A stretch of 64,000 nucleotides of DNA from Talinum fruticosum (taxonomy: Eukaryota > Streptophyta > Magnoliopsida > Caryophyllales > Talinaceae). The notes beneath the pieces were generated by a model. It saw nothing but the letters and a program-made list of their open reading frames with translations, did not search any database and was not told the DNA's origin. The stretch spans positions 4,392,001-4,456,000 of the forward strand of contig JAITYX010000042.1 of assembly GCA_021018815.1 (NCBI GenBank), given 5' to 3'. Of the stretch, positions 1 through 13,600 are shown one piece after another. The translations under genes and the position numbers were made by a program. Every line of letters starts with the position of its first letter. Position 1 is the first letter of the stretch.

Positions 1-616
1 GAATAGCAAAGGTTCCCCTTATCCTAAAATAGAGAGTATTGATCAAACGCTTTTTAATTTGGTTGTCTCTTGTATAATCTTATCGATGAGCACGACTATT
101 TCCTGCATGATTGTTTCAGAATAATTGTGAGTGTGGATCAAATAATTTTCTGAATAATAGCATTATACTTTCTTGATGAGCAAGGTTGTTTACTACTATG
201 TTACTCATACTCGGGTGTCTGATATGGATACGTGTCCAAGTGCTACCGGAACATATTTATTCAAGATTTACCCACATTTTTCTTCTTCTTCTTTGTTGAG
301 TTGAAGAAAAACATTTGTAAGGAGTGCATTCATTGGTTGATGTTGGTGCTATTTGTTTCTTCTGCCTTTTTTTTGGGTGGGGGGTTGGCTATGCTGGTGT
401 TAAATCTATGAAGTTTCTGGTCATTCCTACTTGGTAAGAATTTATTTTGCGTATAACATGTCAGCTTCTATGTAGAAGGACACAAAACCTGGATTTTTTA
501 ATCATTTTGACATCTAGATCCAGAATATTTATGACAATTTCTCCCTGAAATAACTTTTGCAGAAGTTACTAACTGATTGGTCTGGTTCAAAACTGATTTT
601 CTATTCAACACTGCAG
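1..616 (+). other. Intron of ALG12 entering the window
   Basis: No coding segment is visible here. The acceptor CTGCAG at 611-616 precedes the first ALG12 exon in the window, which starts with two bases of a split codon, so an upstream exon exists outside. I see nothing else in this stretch. Confidence 0.7.
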
Positions 617-3600
617 TCAATATGGCATATGGGTATTGGTTGAAAGGGAGTTTCTACACAGTACTAAAATTTCTGGTTTGTCTCTTTTTCTTGCAAATTA
701 ATATCTTGTATATTCAGGCAAATCATGACATTAAGCTGATATCAATCCTGGTGTAGTTTTAGTTGAGAGGTTTTTGCTGACGTTATTAGGCCACAGAGTG
801 AATATGCTTGGAATCCAACTGGTATTCATGAGCGAAAAGTAACTGGCATACTTCTTTTATCCATTATCTTTACAATCAAAAACAACAGATAGCTTAATCA
901 AAGTTCAACTTTCAAATTCAATGGTAGAATGTTTAATTGCTTATGTCTTATTAGCCGAGCTTAATTTTTCCGTTACTGGTAAAGTAGCTATTTTCATACT
1001 GTTTGCAGCATAATTCTAGCCGACTTGTTGTAAATGTGATATAAGTTACAGTTGTGGCCTGTGCTTTTCAATTTGTGCTTCATTATACTTTTCATATCCT
1101 AGCAATTCTTCCTATGTGAAAAAGTCAATTTCTAGGCAAATATTCATTTTGGGAGGATTAGGGGAAAGAAGATGCTTCTAGGAATGTTTTTTCCCATCTT
1201 GTGATGTCAATGGTTGGGAAAAAGGATACCATACTCCAGCCTGGTCCAGTGCGGTGAACCTGATTGCTTATTGAGTGCTGCTTTCTGGATCCTTGTGGAT
1301 AGGTCCTGCCAGCTTTGTCAAGGGAATATTTGCGCGCTGCACAGAAGTCTATGTGCTCTTTATTGTGTCCTGTAATACTTGCATTAATGCTGAATAAATT
1401 TTTCCCACCTCAAAGACCATTTCTAGCAAAGAATCCATCTTGCTTAGGTTTATTTTTCTTTACAATATCAGTGAAAGAGATGATGTATGCTAGATTTTCT
1501 CTGCTATGCAGCATGCAGAAAACTATGCGCTAATAGTCAAGCTGTTTTACATGTATTTTACCTGCCAGTTTTTGCAGACTGGCAACCTAGGCTCCCTTCG
1601 CACACCATGTAGTTTCTCTTTTAAATTTATGACGAGAGGTTAGGTGCAAGAGCACAAAGTGAATCTAGAGCAAATAGTTTCTCCCTTTGTTTCTGTTGGC
1701 TGTCATTTTTCTAAAATATTATTTTTCCTCAGTTTCTGTTTTGTCATAATCTGAAGATGGAAGTTACTTTGTCTATTAATTTAATTTTCGCCTTTTACCT
1801 TCAATGTTATTAGGAGGTTGTTGGCAATTCTTAAAGTTATCTGTGCTCCCTTGATCAGGTTGTGGCAATGTTGATCTTCAGATGTGATGTACTTCTGTTA
1901 GCCTGCCCAATTGGCCTTCAGCTTTTGTTGGTATGTAGAGAACAGTCACTTCTGAAGGACTCTTGAGAACCTTCTTTTCCATTCCGTGTAACCTCTCATG
2001 TTTTAGAGTTGATATAACATACAGTGCATCTAGCTTGAACGCGGATGCAGTTTGCTCAACCAATTGCCGTTATTTTATTGATGATTTTTTCATTGCTGTC
2101 TAATCTAAGAGCCATTGTCATTATCATGTCACTAAAATGTTTCCTTATCAGTACTAAATATTAGATTTGAACTTATCGACCAAATGATTTGTTGATATCA
2201 TATTCCTGATTATGCCTGTAATTCTTGATAAACTCCAATTGTTAGATGTCGTCTATCTAATGTAACTTTAAAATTTATCAAATACACTCAAGTAAATTAA
2301 AAAGGGTTGTAAGTGTTCGCTCTCCAGGAGAAATGTCAAGGGTTTAAACCCTGCCACTAGGAAGGCTTTCTCCCTCTTATTTCCCCAGTTTAAGTGGCCT
2401 CCTTTACCTTATGTGCTCAGATTGGACCCTTAAACTGGAGTAACTTCCTAGAGCATTATTTACTTGAGGTTATTACAGCCTTCCTAGTGATTATTGCCCC
2501 TCACTAATACAGAAGAACTTCCTAGGAAGTTACTTAAACCTTTTGTATGTCCTAGGAAGTTACTGAAATGTTAAGGGTTTTGTTATTAGTTACCGACTAC
2601 CTATTTCTTGATCAGCAAGTTTGTGTTTCTAGTATGCTTACTTTTGTATTAGTGGTGCTTATTTCCTACTCACTCCAGTAGCATTATCATCTGACCAAGT
2701 TACTTTTGTATTAGTGAGTAGGAAATAAGCACCACTAATACAAAAGTAAGCATACTAGAAACACAACTTGCTGATCAAGAAATAGGTAGTTGGTAACTAA
2801 TAACAAAACTAGCACCTGAAATGGAAGCTGGAAAGAAGCAGAAAATGATTATTGCCCCTCCCCCTCCTAAAAAAAAAAGGATTGTTGGAAGTATAGTGTT
2901 TAAAGGTGGTTGTCACGTTACATGTACTGGCTTGTGGTCTTGAAAATATTATATAATGGTTAGAGGTTCTGTTTTTAAACTCTTCTCTTCCCTATTCTCA
3001 TTTTGTTTTGTGTTTTATTATGATTTCTAGCTTTATCATTTTCCATTCTTGTCTGTTTTGAAGTGATCTTTGCCACTCTTTAACATTGGTCTAATTCATC
3101 ATTATCCTGACTCCTTGTGCGGCTTGGATTATTGACCTGCTGTGGAACTGGCTTTGACATCATCGGCCTTTTCTTTTTTCTTTTTCTTTTTTAAATATAT
3201 AAAGCTTCTAGTTTATTACAGCCGAAATCTCTGTTGTTCTATGTGCAGCTGAGATGACGTGACAATCAGTGAGCTAGCTTCTCCTCTTTGCTTTATCTTA
3301 AACTTGCTCGCCATATGTGATTTCCTTCTGCATGTCTCAATGTCTGCTGCTGAGCTTCTTGTTCTCCATTTTGTAATATCTTGCTAACATCTTTTGGACC
3401 TTTTTCTGAGGGGAAAAAATGATTCCTAAATCTATGGTTAACTGATTGAAATTTTCATTTGATGGCCGACAATGTGTCAATGTCTGCTGCTGAGCTTCTT
3501 GTTCTCCATTTTGTAATATCTTGCTAACATCTTTTGGACCTTTTTTCTGAGGGGAAAAAAATTATTCGTAAATCTATGGTTAACTGATTGAAATTTTCAT

Positions 3601-6600
3601 TTGATGCAGACGAGGTCAATCTCACTGTGGAAAGCTATTAAATGCTGCATTGTGGCTACTTTACTTTCCATAGGTTGGTAGTTCAATCCACAATTGCTCC
3701 CCTTTAAAGAAAGAAAAAGAAAAATATCTTATCTTGTGTCTGTTCTTAAGTTTGTTGTTCATGTATTTCTAATTAGTGATATGTTTATGATCCTTCTGGT
3801 AATCGTGTACATTGTGGCTACAGGTCTTACAATTGTGGTTGATTCAGTAATGTGGAAACGAATAGTATGGCCAGAATTCGAAGTTCTCTGGTTCAATTCT
3901 GTTCTTAATCGCAGTTCTGAATGGGGTGTATCCTTTCAACAATTTGTTTTCGCATTGCACCTTAATTTCTTGCACTTTTGTTACAACATAGACATGTGGT
4001 GCCAGGTGTCAATGATAGATTTGGTACAACATTATCCTGTATGGCTCTATGGCATGATGCCACTAGGCCCAAGTCTTGTGGGCCTCTGTTCTGATAAAGG
4101 ACCAAATAAATTAGTTGTTTCTGATGCTTTGATTGAGTTCATTGCTTAAAAATAAGAATCACTTCTGATGGAAAGTTATGATGGGGTGTGTAGCACCGAT
4201 GTCCACATGCTGGAGGGAGGATAAGGGAGTTTGTGTTATGAAAGTGAGTGAGATTTTTAACTTCATGTAGTTAAAGAATATAGTCGTTCTCTGGACCTAT
4301 CTGGCACTCTTATCGGATGGTCCATGATTTTAATTGATTTTTATTATATTGTGTTCCTGAAACCTTTTTCTCCATCGTGTAGTAAAAGCTAGGCACAAAT
4401 GTATAAATCGGACTTAGGGGAGTGAAAATCTTTAATATAGTGTTGAAATGCTGCTTCTGTTGAGCAAGCTTACTCTTTTTAGCAAGTGCCTTAGTTCAGA
4501 ACCCCTCTCCCCCCCAAAAAAAAAAAAAACAAAAAGAGGATGGATCAAATGGGTTATTTTGCAGCTTTAACACCTTTTGATTTCTCCATGATCTCAGTTC
4601 ATCCTTAACATAGTTGCATTAGGTATCTCCATTTCACTGGTATTTTACTTCAGCGCTTCCTCGGTCACTGCTTGTTGCATATCCTCTTTTCATGGTGAGT
4701 GTGAAGGCCATAACTTTCCTGCATATGTTGTAACAGCTTGGTTAACTTAGTTGTTATGATCTTCTTATTCACATGATGATCTCGTTTTTAGCTGTTCCAT
4801 TTCCATCAGTGTTGGGAGGAAATCCAGTCTAAAGTTTAGGCTCTTTCAGTCCAGTTGAATGCTTTACCTGATATTTTGATGATCTCATTGTGAAGGCCAA
4901 GTCCTTATTGCTTTTTTCTGATTGAGTTTCTTTGTTTTCTGAATTCTTACTTGATGGAGGATCCTTTTACAGCTTGGTCTCTTACTTGATAGGAGGATTT
5001 TGGCCTATGTGCTTCCTGTTCTATCTTTTGTGATCCTTTACTCCAAATTACCCCACAAGGTATGTCTCATTTAGGTTTGTTTATATGCTTAAAATATTTT
5101 AAATCTTTAGAACATGAATAGATTATAGTGAATTTGGAATGTCACAGGAGTTGCGCTTCATCATCAGTTCTCTGCCAGTTTTCAACCTATCGGCTGCAAT
5201 CTCGGCAAGCAGAATGTATGCAATGAAATTTCATCCTTTGTTTATGCCTGACACATCATTAGCAACTTGTGAAAGACTAGTATATCCTTTCTAAGTTATT
5301 CTTACGTTTTATTGGCAATGTATGTTGTAAATTCCAGTTTTAGCTGCCGTTGCTTGCGATCATGTTGGTTGTATCAAGAAGCAATTCTGTGTGCGTAAAT
5401 GATCACATATGTATGCCACCTTTTGGGGTGGAGAAATTTTCTATTATTCCAGTAACGTTGTTAGTGTATCCTTGAGTCCTTGATTACTTCGAAATTGCAT
5501 CCCCTCAAGACAATTGGCTACTTGAGTAACACTGATGATGTTATGATGTGGTATCACTGTAACATTAGAAGTTCACGGGGACATCGAGGAGTATATTCTC
5601 TTGAGACAAAGATTCCAATATCATTGTTTCTAGAAATCTTTGCCGGGACTAATATGGTAGGATTATGGCACTAATCTATGTTCAATCAAACTCATCAATT
5701 CAACTTTGCTGTGGATCACATGTATACATAATTTGTCTGTTTCTGCTTCTCATATCTGGTGTTTTCACCTATTATGTAGGCTGTTCTTTGTTCTTTATGT
5801 CTTATATGTGATTTACTTCTGCACATCTAGGATTGTTCCTTTTTGACTAATGATGGTCCTCCATATGTTATAGATACAACAATAGGAAGAAGAGCTACTG
5901 GTGGCTACTTTATATTGGAATGCTAGGGTTGTTTCTCATCAGGTTAATTTATATTGTGGCTGTAGCTTTCTGAATCTATGAGTAATATTTGAATTTGTCT
6001 GCTGTCTTATCATTAACTTTTTTTTTAATATTGTAGTCTAGGTTGCACGATATTGTTTTTCATGGCATCACATAACAACTATCCAAGTGGTTATGCTTTA
6101 AGAAAGCTCCATCAGCTGGGTTAGTGCTCACTTGCCTTCAGATTCCTTCTCTTTTACGTGCACTTGTACAAATATGGGATTGCCCCTTTTACTAATAATT
6201 TGGTGCTGTCTGTTTATTGTTCATTAATTCAACTGTTTTTGGCTTGTACCTTATATGAAAAGACTACCGAGTTTCTCTTCCATAAAAAGTCATTTCTTAG
6301 TTCTATGTATACCTTTTGTTGGCAACAATTTTGCTAGCTGGGATCTGGATATAACCTTCTTTTTTTTTGGGAGGGAGTGTTGATCATGGGGGTTAAATTT
6401 TTTGAGAAATTTGAGTGCAGTACATGTCCTTAGTGAGTGGATGGAGAGCAACGGTCAAGGGAGGGAAAATTGTCAGAATTGTCAGCTTGCTGTTCATCAG
6501 AATGGATGTGATGAGCTGACTGTTGGTAGCCTGATCAATGTGGCTGGAAGAGTGAGTGACACAGGCAATACAGACAGAGAGCTAACCTTCTCTTTGTCCT

Positions 6601-9342
6601 TTTCTTGGTTGCTTTGTTTATCAGTATTCAATATCAACGAGACACTAACATCAATGTTGGGATTGGGTAAATCATTTCAAGCAATTAGACAATAGGGTCA
6701 TTAATCATGGATTGACAATCTTAGTTTTCATGTGATATCTTAAGCTAGTGATTTTTCTTGAGCTACAGGGGGCAGGTCTAAGAAGTTTTTTAGCTTGTCA
6801 AGATTGACCAAAATCATCATCTGTCACCATGCCATGTCAGTGGCAATTGATCACATTATGCTATAAGTCATTGATCTCATCTCCCAGTTTTTCGTCTTAG
6901 CAGGCCATTTAAAGAGTGAAACTGGTGAAATATGGATTCATATTGATACCTTTTCGGCAATAAATGGGATTACCCGTTTCTGCGAAAGCGATTTTCCTTG
7001 GAGGTAGACATCATTGATCTTCACTGTAATCTTCTAAATGCTTATCTGTTGTCAGTGAAGCATGTTGCTAATATCTTCTCAGTGACTGGTTTTAGACATC
7101 CTGTTCTAATTGAACGTCATTTCACTTGGTTTGCCTTGTGTATTTCTTATATGTGTGAAAGGAAATGAAAGCCTCCTCTTCCTCAAATGGTTGGCACTTT
7201 GGAGGGATATTGGTTGCAGCTTGATCTTAAATGTGTGTATGTTCATGCTTTGAGAGATGGGATGATTTCTTCTTTTTTTTTTTTTTTTGGGGGGTTGGGA
7301 GTATTCTTTTGGTCACACTTATGGGCTCATGCGGGAGAAGAAGTTGGATTATCTGAAGGAAAATTTGTTAAATGATATTGTTTTTTCGGACAATGTCGGT
7401 CCTTACCCCGCTCTCCAGTCTCCAATGCCTATTGACACTGCAAGTACCTTACTATCTAACACATTTTGTTAACAATACGGGAAGGTGCCTTTAGACAAAA
7501 CTTCAAATTACTTTACAGATGTATTGCTTCTCTAGAATCTTGTGTGCTATGCCTTGTGGAGGAGATGGGAAGTGGATGGTTGGTGTACAAGCAACCTAAG
7601 TTTTATAAGTTGTCATCTCCTTGTTAAATTCTTGTTTTACCTGGATGAAGGCAACTGTGAGCTTCAAGTGTCCTCCCCCGGCCCTGCACGTCAATGGGGG
7701 TTCACATGTTTGAATTCTCTTTGTGTTTATGCTCTACACTCTATCAAGCCCATTCCTAGGCTTGGTCCTTTTTATGCGTGTGCGTGCGCACACGTGCGCA
7801 TTGGGTTGTGGGGTTAGAAGGTTGTATGAACATTTGATATTAGTCCATAGTGTATCACCTTACGCTGCTTTAACTACATCATCATCTTTATTATTATTTG
7901 AATTCAGGGATATTGTTCCTACATCTGACAGCCCCGCCCTCCTTATGTAAGAGTTTGGGGTATGGATTTGGTTTATTGTTGTCTAGGACTTCTAATACTG
8001 CTACCGATATTGTGAGATGTCATGAGGTTTTCAGTAAGTTCATGTTTTCAGTTATTAAAACTATGAAATATTAAATATGAAATTTAAAGTTTGTAGCAGT
8101 TTCCCATAAGTTGCATGAGCATCCCTTCTTCCTTTCTCTGAGGGGGAACAACAAGAATCAATCAGACACGTGTATACATTTTACTCAAGTTTTCCCTGTT
8201 GCCCTTTGGTATTTCTTCTGAGTTCTGTTTTAAGATGCCAAAATTATGTCGAAAATGTCTGAGCAGTACTTCTCGCCCTTATCCACTACTTTTGCACTTT
8301 GGGTCCACTTGAGGTTTCTTCTTGTTCCTTTCTGCTAGTTTTTATTATTTGCATCTTTCAAATATCTCATTTTCAGATGTTTTACACATTTTAAAGTAGG
8401 TGAGCAGTCTTGTTTCTATTTTATCATGCAGGTACTCTAAAGAGGAGGATATTGCCCTTACAGATTATCTTCATAGAAATTTCACATATCTTCTGAAGTG
8501 AGTTGCTATTTCTCTCTGTTGCTATTTCAATGAATTGCCTACATCTCTAGAAAACTAAAAACACCACATCCATCCAAAAGAAAAAGAAAACCTGGCAGCA
8601 AAATGTGACCGGTACATAGTTGGATCCCGTCGTTTATATCCTTCTAGTTTGCTTTGTGTGGTTGTCCAACTATTAATTTTAAACTGAAGCACCTGGGTCC
8701 AACGAGCCAGCCCTTTCGGCATCTGGATGAGATATGACACTTCTACCTGAAAAATGGTTAGTCCAATCATTAGTTTCCCTCAATCCCTGTCGTTATAGCA
8801 ATCCACGTTCTGGGATCCCAATCCAAAAACTTAGTTAAATAAGACCACGTCACATTAGGGTAACTATTAGACACTTCAATGATCATATTCTAGCCTTGGC
8901 CACACTGCATGGAATTGAACTTCAGCCATGGTTGAAAATTTTGCGTTTGAATTTACAGATTTACCCTAGAGATTGACGCAAAAGTGTATGATTTTGATAT
9001 ATAGCAATTATTGAAAGAAGAAATAGGTGAAACCTCTTCTTTCTTTCTGCAATATCTGATTCATAAATTCTACGTGGCAGTGAGCATTCTCACATCAATG
9101 GCTACCAATGCTTGTTCTTTGAAGATGGATTTTCGAGAGTTTGTCCTCGGAAGGGTATTCCACCTTTTGTACTGGTAAGGGACTGCTCTGTTCTTCAACC
9201 AGCAAAGTCCTGGGGCCTGAAAAACAGCTATAGGATATAATCCTCTTTATTGTTCATGTCGCAGGTGAAAGAACCAAAGGTGTATGTTCATGGATCTGTA
9301 AGCAACAGCGAAATTTTGAGTAGAAATTGGCCTGGATGTTGA
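617..9342 (+). CDS. ALG12: ALG12 alpha-1,6-mannosyltransferase, 3' part of gene
   Basis: This gene encodes dolichyl-P-Man:Man7GlcNAc2-PP-dolichol alpha-1,6-mannosyltransferase (GT22 family), an ER multi-span enzyme that adds the eighth mannose to the N-glycan precursor. Exons in the window are 617-675, 1859-1930, 3610-3673, 3824-3927, 4623-4694, 4973-5059, 5148-5215, 5874-5942, 6037-6119, 6904-7003, 8432-8497, 9081-9174 and 9265-9342. All boundaries are GT-AG and all phases agree, giving 337 C-terminal residues with no frame break. Recognisable family segments include [76 protein letters not shown] and [13 protein letters not shown]. About 160 N-terminal residues, including the catalytic first lumenal loop, must lie left of base 1. 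Arabidopsis EBS4 is the named plant orthologue. The identification is firm; the last 20 or so residues are less conserved. Confidence 0.93.
2303..2370 (+). repeat. tRNA-derived SINE-like remnant in ALG12 intron
   Basis: A stretch with the layout of a tRNA-derived SINE head lies in the second intron seen in the window. An A-box-like GTTGTAAGTGTTCG is followed about 30 bases later by a B-box-like GGGTTTAAACCCTGC. No target duplication or tail was found, so this may be a decayed copy or chance. Confidence 0.35.
2577..2809. repeat. Near-perfect 97-bp foldback (inverted repeat)
   Basis: The left arm 2577-2674 is the reverse complement of the right arm 2713-2809, with one substitution (CGAC against CAAC near 2594) and one extra T near 2621. 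The loop is 38 bases and holds a partial copy of the arm (ACTTTTGTATTAGTG at 2702-2716). It lies in the ALG12 intron 1931-3609 and would form a long hairpin in the pre-mRNA. A foldback transposon, a MITE-like element or a young hairpin small-RNA locus are all possible; no coding content is present. Confidence 0.9.
3338..3606 (+). repeat. Tandem duplication (period 140) abutting ALG12 exon
   Basis: Bases 3338-3464 and 3478-3606 are nearly identical and differ by a few bases, mostly in A and T runs. They are separated by 13 bases. The second copy ends three bases before the exon that starts at 3610, so the 3' part of the intron, including its pyrimidine tract, was duplicated. Only the second copy has the working acceptor GATGCAG; the first reads GATGGCC at the equivalent place. 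Confidence 0.9.
7774..7801. other. 28-bp alternating purine-pyrimidine tract
   Basis: The run is perfectly alternating purine-pyrimidine, mostly GT/GC/CA steps, and contains the inverted pair TGCGCAC and GTGCGCA. Such runs can adopt Z-DNA. It lies in the ALG12 intron 7004-8431. No gene function is implied. Confidence 0.6.
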
Positions 9343-10620
9343 AATTTCAACAATCAACTGCCAAAATTAAAGAGCCCCATGATGAATTTAGTGCAAGTTT
9401 TGCTCGTGACTAATGCCTGATCAGAGGAGAAATGTTGGTTGTGAAACACGGATGTCCTATGCGACATTGTCACTTAGGTACCGTTATGCAAACAAGCCTT
9501 AGACGAAGAAGATTAGTCTGATCTTTCAATTTTATAGAAAAAAGTGAAGACAATTGCCATCTCTTTGATTTATTCTGATTGTTATAGTTCATTTTGTGGT
9601 CAAATTTACATTTTTTTTAATTGCAGAAGTTCTAGATGATCAATGCTAAAACTATTTATGAGAAAACACTGGTAGAAAACGCACTGCCATGAGGAACAGA
9701 GCCAGTGTTCTTCCAGTATTGTTTCGTAGTCAAATGGAATATATGTGCTTAGCATCACAAGAAGAAAAAAAGGAGGTTTTCTTTCTGAGTAAAAAGTCAA
9801 AAATTCTCAATCCTAGTGCAACTTTATGACTTATAATTGCATGTTTATTTCGTAGGTAGTTATTATTTACAATCGATATTTATACCACTCTTGCTTCTTA
9901 TTACTTCTTATAATTTTGTATTTATAAATAACTTACCATTTATAGCTAATTCATACTAACAAAATAAATGAGTCTTTCACTGTCCACTTAGGGTTCTAGA
10001 TATATTTCAAATTTTTAAAATTTTTGTAAGGGCTTCAAGGGTGAGTGACATTATAATAACAATTTGACTTGCCAGTCCAATTCTCCTCTTGAAAAGTCTT
10101 TACCTATTTTCGTACTCTTTTGTGTTAAAACAGAAAGTGAATGTTTTAATTAAAAATTGAATTTATTTTGTAACAAACATTTCACAATCGAACCAAGCCT
10201 TCTTCTAGTAGTGGCAAAAATTTGGGGTCAAGTTAAAATTCGCACTAGATATATTATTAGATCATGTCTAAATTTTGAACAAATATTTTATCTAATAACT
10301 GTTTTTTTTTGGAAAAATTAGAGAAGTTTGAACTCAGGTTAAAATCTGGTTCAAAATAGAAATAGAAAACTTTTATATTTAAATTTAAAATTTTAAAAAA
10401 TAATTATTATACTAATTTTTTTGAATGAGATAAATTTAAATAATTACATGGAACTAAATTTTGCCAGCACTGCCTTCTACCATTAACCATTGGCGTGACC
10501 CGCCCAATGTTGGAATTTTGATTGCTGACGCGTATCTTCCCCACATTCAGCAAAACAAAAACCACAGGGAAAGGTTCATAATTTTATCTGAATTCTGAAG
10601 AAACCTCCCCAATCTCCACT
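9343..10620. other. ALG12 3' flank and PPR-gene upstream region
   Basis: This AT-rich interval separates the ALG12 stop codon from the PPR gene. The first few hundred bases should hold the ALG12 3' UTR. No gene, RNA gene or intact element is seen. A short reverse reading frame at 9606-9800 resembles nothing known. Confidence 0.5.
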
Positions 10621-10629
10621 AAACCCTAA
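10621..10629 (+). promoter_or_regulatory. Telo-box AAACCCTAA before PPR gene
   Basis: The motif lies 13 bases before the ATG at 10642, so it is probably in the short 5' UTR. Telo-boxes are common near the start of plant genes for organelle and translation functions. Assignment is by motif match only. Confidence 0.45.
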
Positions 10630-10641
10630 ACCCAGAGAAAG

Positions 10642-13600
10642 ATGTTCCTACAGTCGGCCTTCTCACCGTCAACCCCCAATTCCATTTCATCAATTTTCGT
10701 TTATTCTCTTTCTTTCCCTTCTGGGTCTCTCTCCTTCATCCCTCTTCACAAAGTTAGGACCTTGAATCATTCAGTACAGTGCTCATCAATATCTCGGGTG
10801 TATAGTCAGGGGCCTGTGGATTATGAGAGAAGGCCAATACTAAAATGGACCCATGTCTACAAGAAGATTTCTTTGATGGAAGACCCAGAAGTGGGAGTGG
10901 CTTCTGTCTTGAACCAGGTTGAGAAGGAAGGCAAGAAGTTAACCAAATGGGAGCTTTGTAGGGTTGTTAAAGAGCTTAGAAAATTCAGGAGATTCAAGCT
11001 TGCTCTTGAGGTATTTTCTTGACTTTTGGTTACTGTGCATAGCTTTGAGTTGTGTATGCATATTGATGTCTGATAATACTGTTAATTTTGTTTCTAAAAA
11101 AGTACTCAATTTGAATGTGGTGGGATATTGTTTATTAATTAATCGTTCAACTTACTGAATGGCGCCTTTCGTGTTTCTACTTTACAATCTTCACATTCTT
11201 TTTTTTTTTTTTGGTTGTTGGGGGGGAGATGAGGGTACTGGCGGGTAAGGTAGGGAAAGAAAATTGATATATTTCATTTTCATTATGTTTGTATACTTAT
11301 GGGGGAGGGGAGAATAAGGATAGACCCCTTGGCTTCATCACTCTTGTTTTGGAGGTGAATAAATGAAGGGAATGAGTGAATATAATTGAGGCAATGAGGT
11401 TTGGTTAAGGGGATTATTAGAGGTAAGGACAGTGGAAGATGGGGTACAGAAGATAGGTGCTAGAGTTCCACTTTGTTTGGATACTTGCTGTAGGGAATGG
11501 AGGAAAATAGGAATGGACACTTTAAAATATTCCCCTTGCCTCCATAACCCTCGTCTAGGAGACGAGGCTTAATGATTTTCCTCTTCTCTCATTCATTTAG
11601 TTTTCCAAAACTAGGTTAAAAAGGTGGAACAACCCCTTTCCCTTTCTGCTTCCTCTCCATACTTTCAACCAATGGATTCAAGTTGAGGCATGCAGGGTAG
11701 GCTGGGAGGGTTTTCCCTTCTTTTCTTTTGTTTTTTACCCCTCGCTGGGGGGTAATTTTCAACTTTGAATGCACAGATTACATTCTGCTTGTGGTATAGA
11801 TTTTCTAGCAGTTAGTGTTGTTGTCAAGAACTGTTGATTACAATCTTTTAGGTTATTGGTGAAGTCCTTCATTCCTTTGGATACTTCTCATGTTTGATTT
11901 GACATTGTCGTGGTCCGGTTCATGTATTCTTTGGATTTTGGTGCTGCCGGAGGGCTGTCACATTACTTGATTTAAAATGACAAAAATTACAGAGATGAAT
12001 TCTTTTCCTTGGAGTGTAAGTGGCTAGTGCGATCATTTCTAGATTGAACATGGTAGCTCTGCTATGAACTGGATGCTCATTTTCCGTTGCCATATCTTAA
12101 AACTGAGTACAGTTGAGAATGTTGTCCGGGGAAACTACTTCTGTTGTCTGATGGACTTCCTTTGCTGTGAAGTGTAGGTTGTTAGTGCTTCTTAAAATTT
12201 GGGGTTCACTAGAAACAATCTCTTTGTGATTTAGGGGTAAGGTTGTATGCATATGACTTCTGCACCAAGTTAAGAATCTGGGTATTAATTTGGGTATTGG
12301 TTAGGTTATCTGACAGACTTAACAGCAAGTTTAGAATACATATTGCTCAAGTTATTCAGTTTAAGAGTTAGTATGACATCTGAAGTCATTCACTTGACAA
12401 CACCATTGAAGTGCCAATGATGTCAACTTGAGTAGTTAGTACACGTTCTAACTAAACGTTGCTGTTGAAGTTTATAATATATCTTGTTGCTGTTGAAACA
12501 TATTTATCGCTATCTTTATTTATTCACTTGACTGTGCTGGTTCTTATGAGTCTACATGTATACATTTTCTCTCCTGGATCCTCGTCAAATTTATGATAAA
12601 AGAACACTTGTCAGCTCCTTTTTATGACTCTTAATTACTCGCCCATCTGGAGCAGGGAGTGGGGGAGTTTAGGACATAGGATAATTGTGCATAATAATCA
12701 AAGCTCAATAATTTAGGGCTTGGTAACCATAATCAGGCAGTGCTCTATAGTGTCCTATCAAGTCCCAGTGGGAACAGGTCTAGCTAAACTAGACGGGGAA
12801 AAAGCAGGATTCATAGCTTAAAAAATTTTGGCCATAATTTCCTTGTTTCTGGACTAACCAGGATCATTGATCACCTAGGTAGAGCATTATTATTGTAGTG
12901 TTTAAGAGTCCTTTTATTCTTACTGGTCCTTGCTTTCTAGCTCTGACAATGTTCCATCATGCATTAGGTTGACATTTAAAGATAAGTCTCTGATGTACTC
13001 CATATAATCCTAAATATCTACTGTCATGTGTAGGTCTATGAATGGATGAATAACAGAATAGAGAGGTTCAAGCTCTCAAGCAGTGATACAGCCATCCAGC
13101 TGGACCTAACTGCCAAAGTTCGCGGAGTTTCACATGCTGAGGATTACTTCATTAGGATACCAGATAAAATGAAGGATAATAGGATATATGGAGCCCTCCT
13201 GAATGCTTATGTGGGGGCCAAAGAAAGAGATAAGGCAGAGTCCCTGATGGACCAAATGAGAAACAAAGGTTACAGTAATAACCCGCTTCCATTCAATGTA
13301 CTGATGACTCTCTACATGAAACTTGATGAATACGATAAAGTCTATCAGCTAATTTCAGAAATGAAGCAGAAAAACATACGACTGGACATATATTCGTACA
13401 ACATTTGGCTATCAGCTCATGGGTCCCAAGGTTCTGCCGAAGGTATGGAGCTAGTCTTGGAACAAGTAAAATCAGACTCAACAATTAATCCAAATTGGAC
13501 AACATTCAGCACCATGGCTTCGTTCTACATCAAGTTGGGGCAGATTGAAAAAGCTGAGGAGTGCCTGAGAAATCTCGAGACTAGAATCACGGGCGAGATA

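Noticed and set aside
3694..4149. 151-codon frame in ALG12
   Set aside because: It reads through the real exon 3824-3927 into both introns; only the exon part matches ALG12.
6402..6695. 97-codon frame inside an ALG12 intron
   Set aside because: It lies wholly between exons ending at 6119 and starting at 6904, and has no recognisable motif.
11320..11660. Possible MITE in the PPR intron
   Set aside because: Some words recur (GAATGGAGG, CTTTGTTTGGATA), but I could not find inverted ends or a target duplication.
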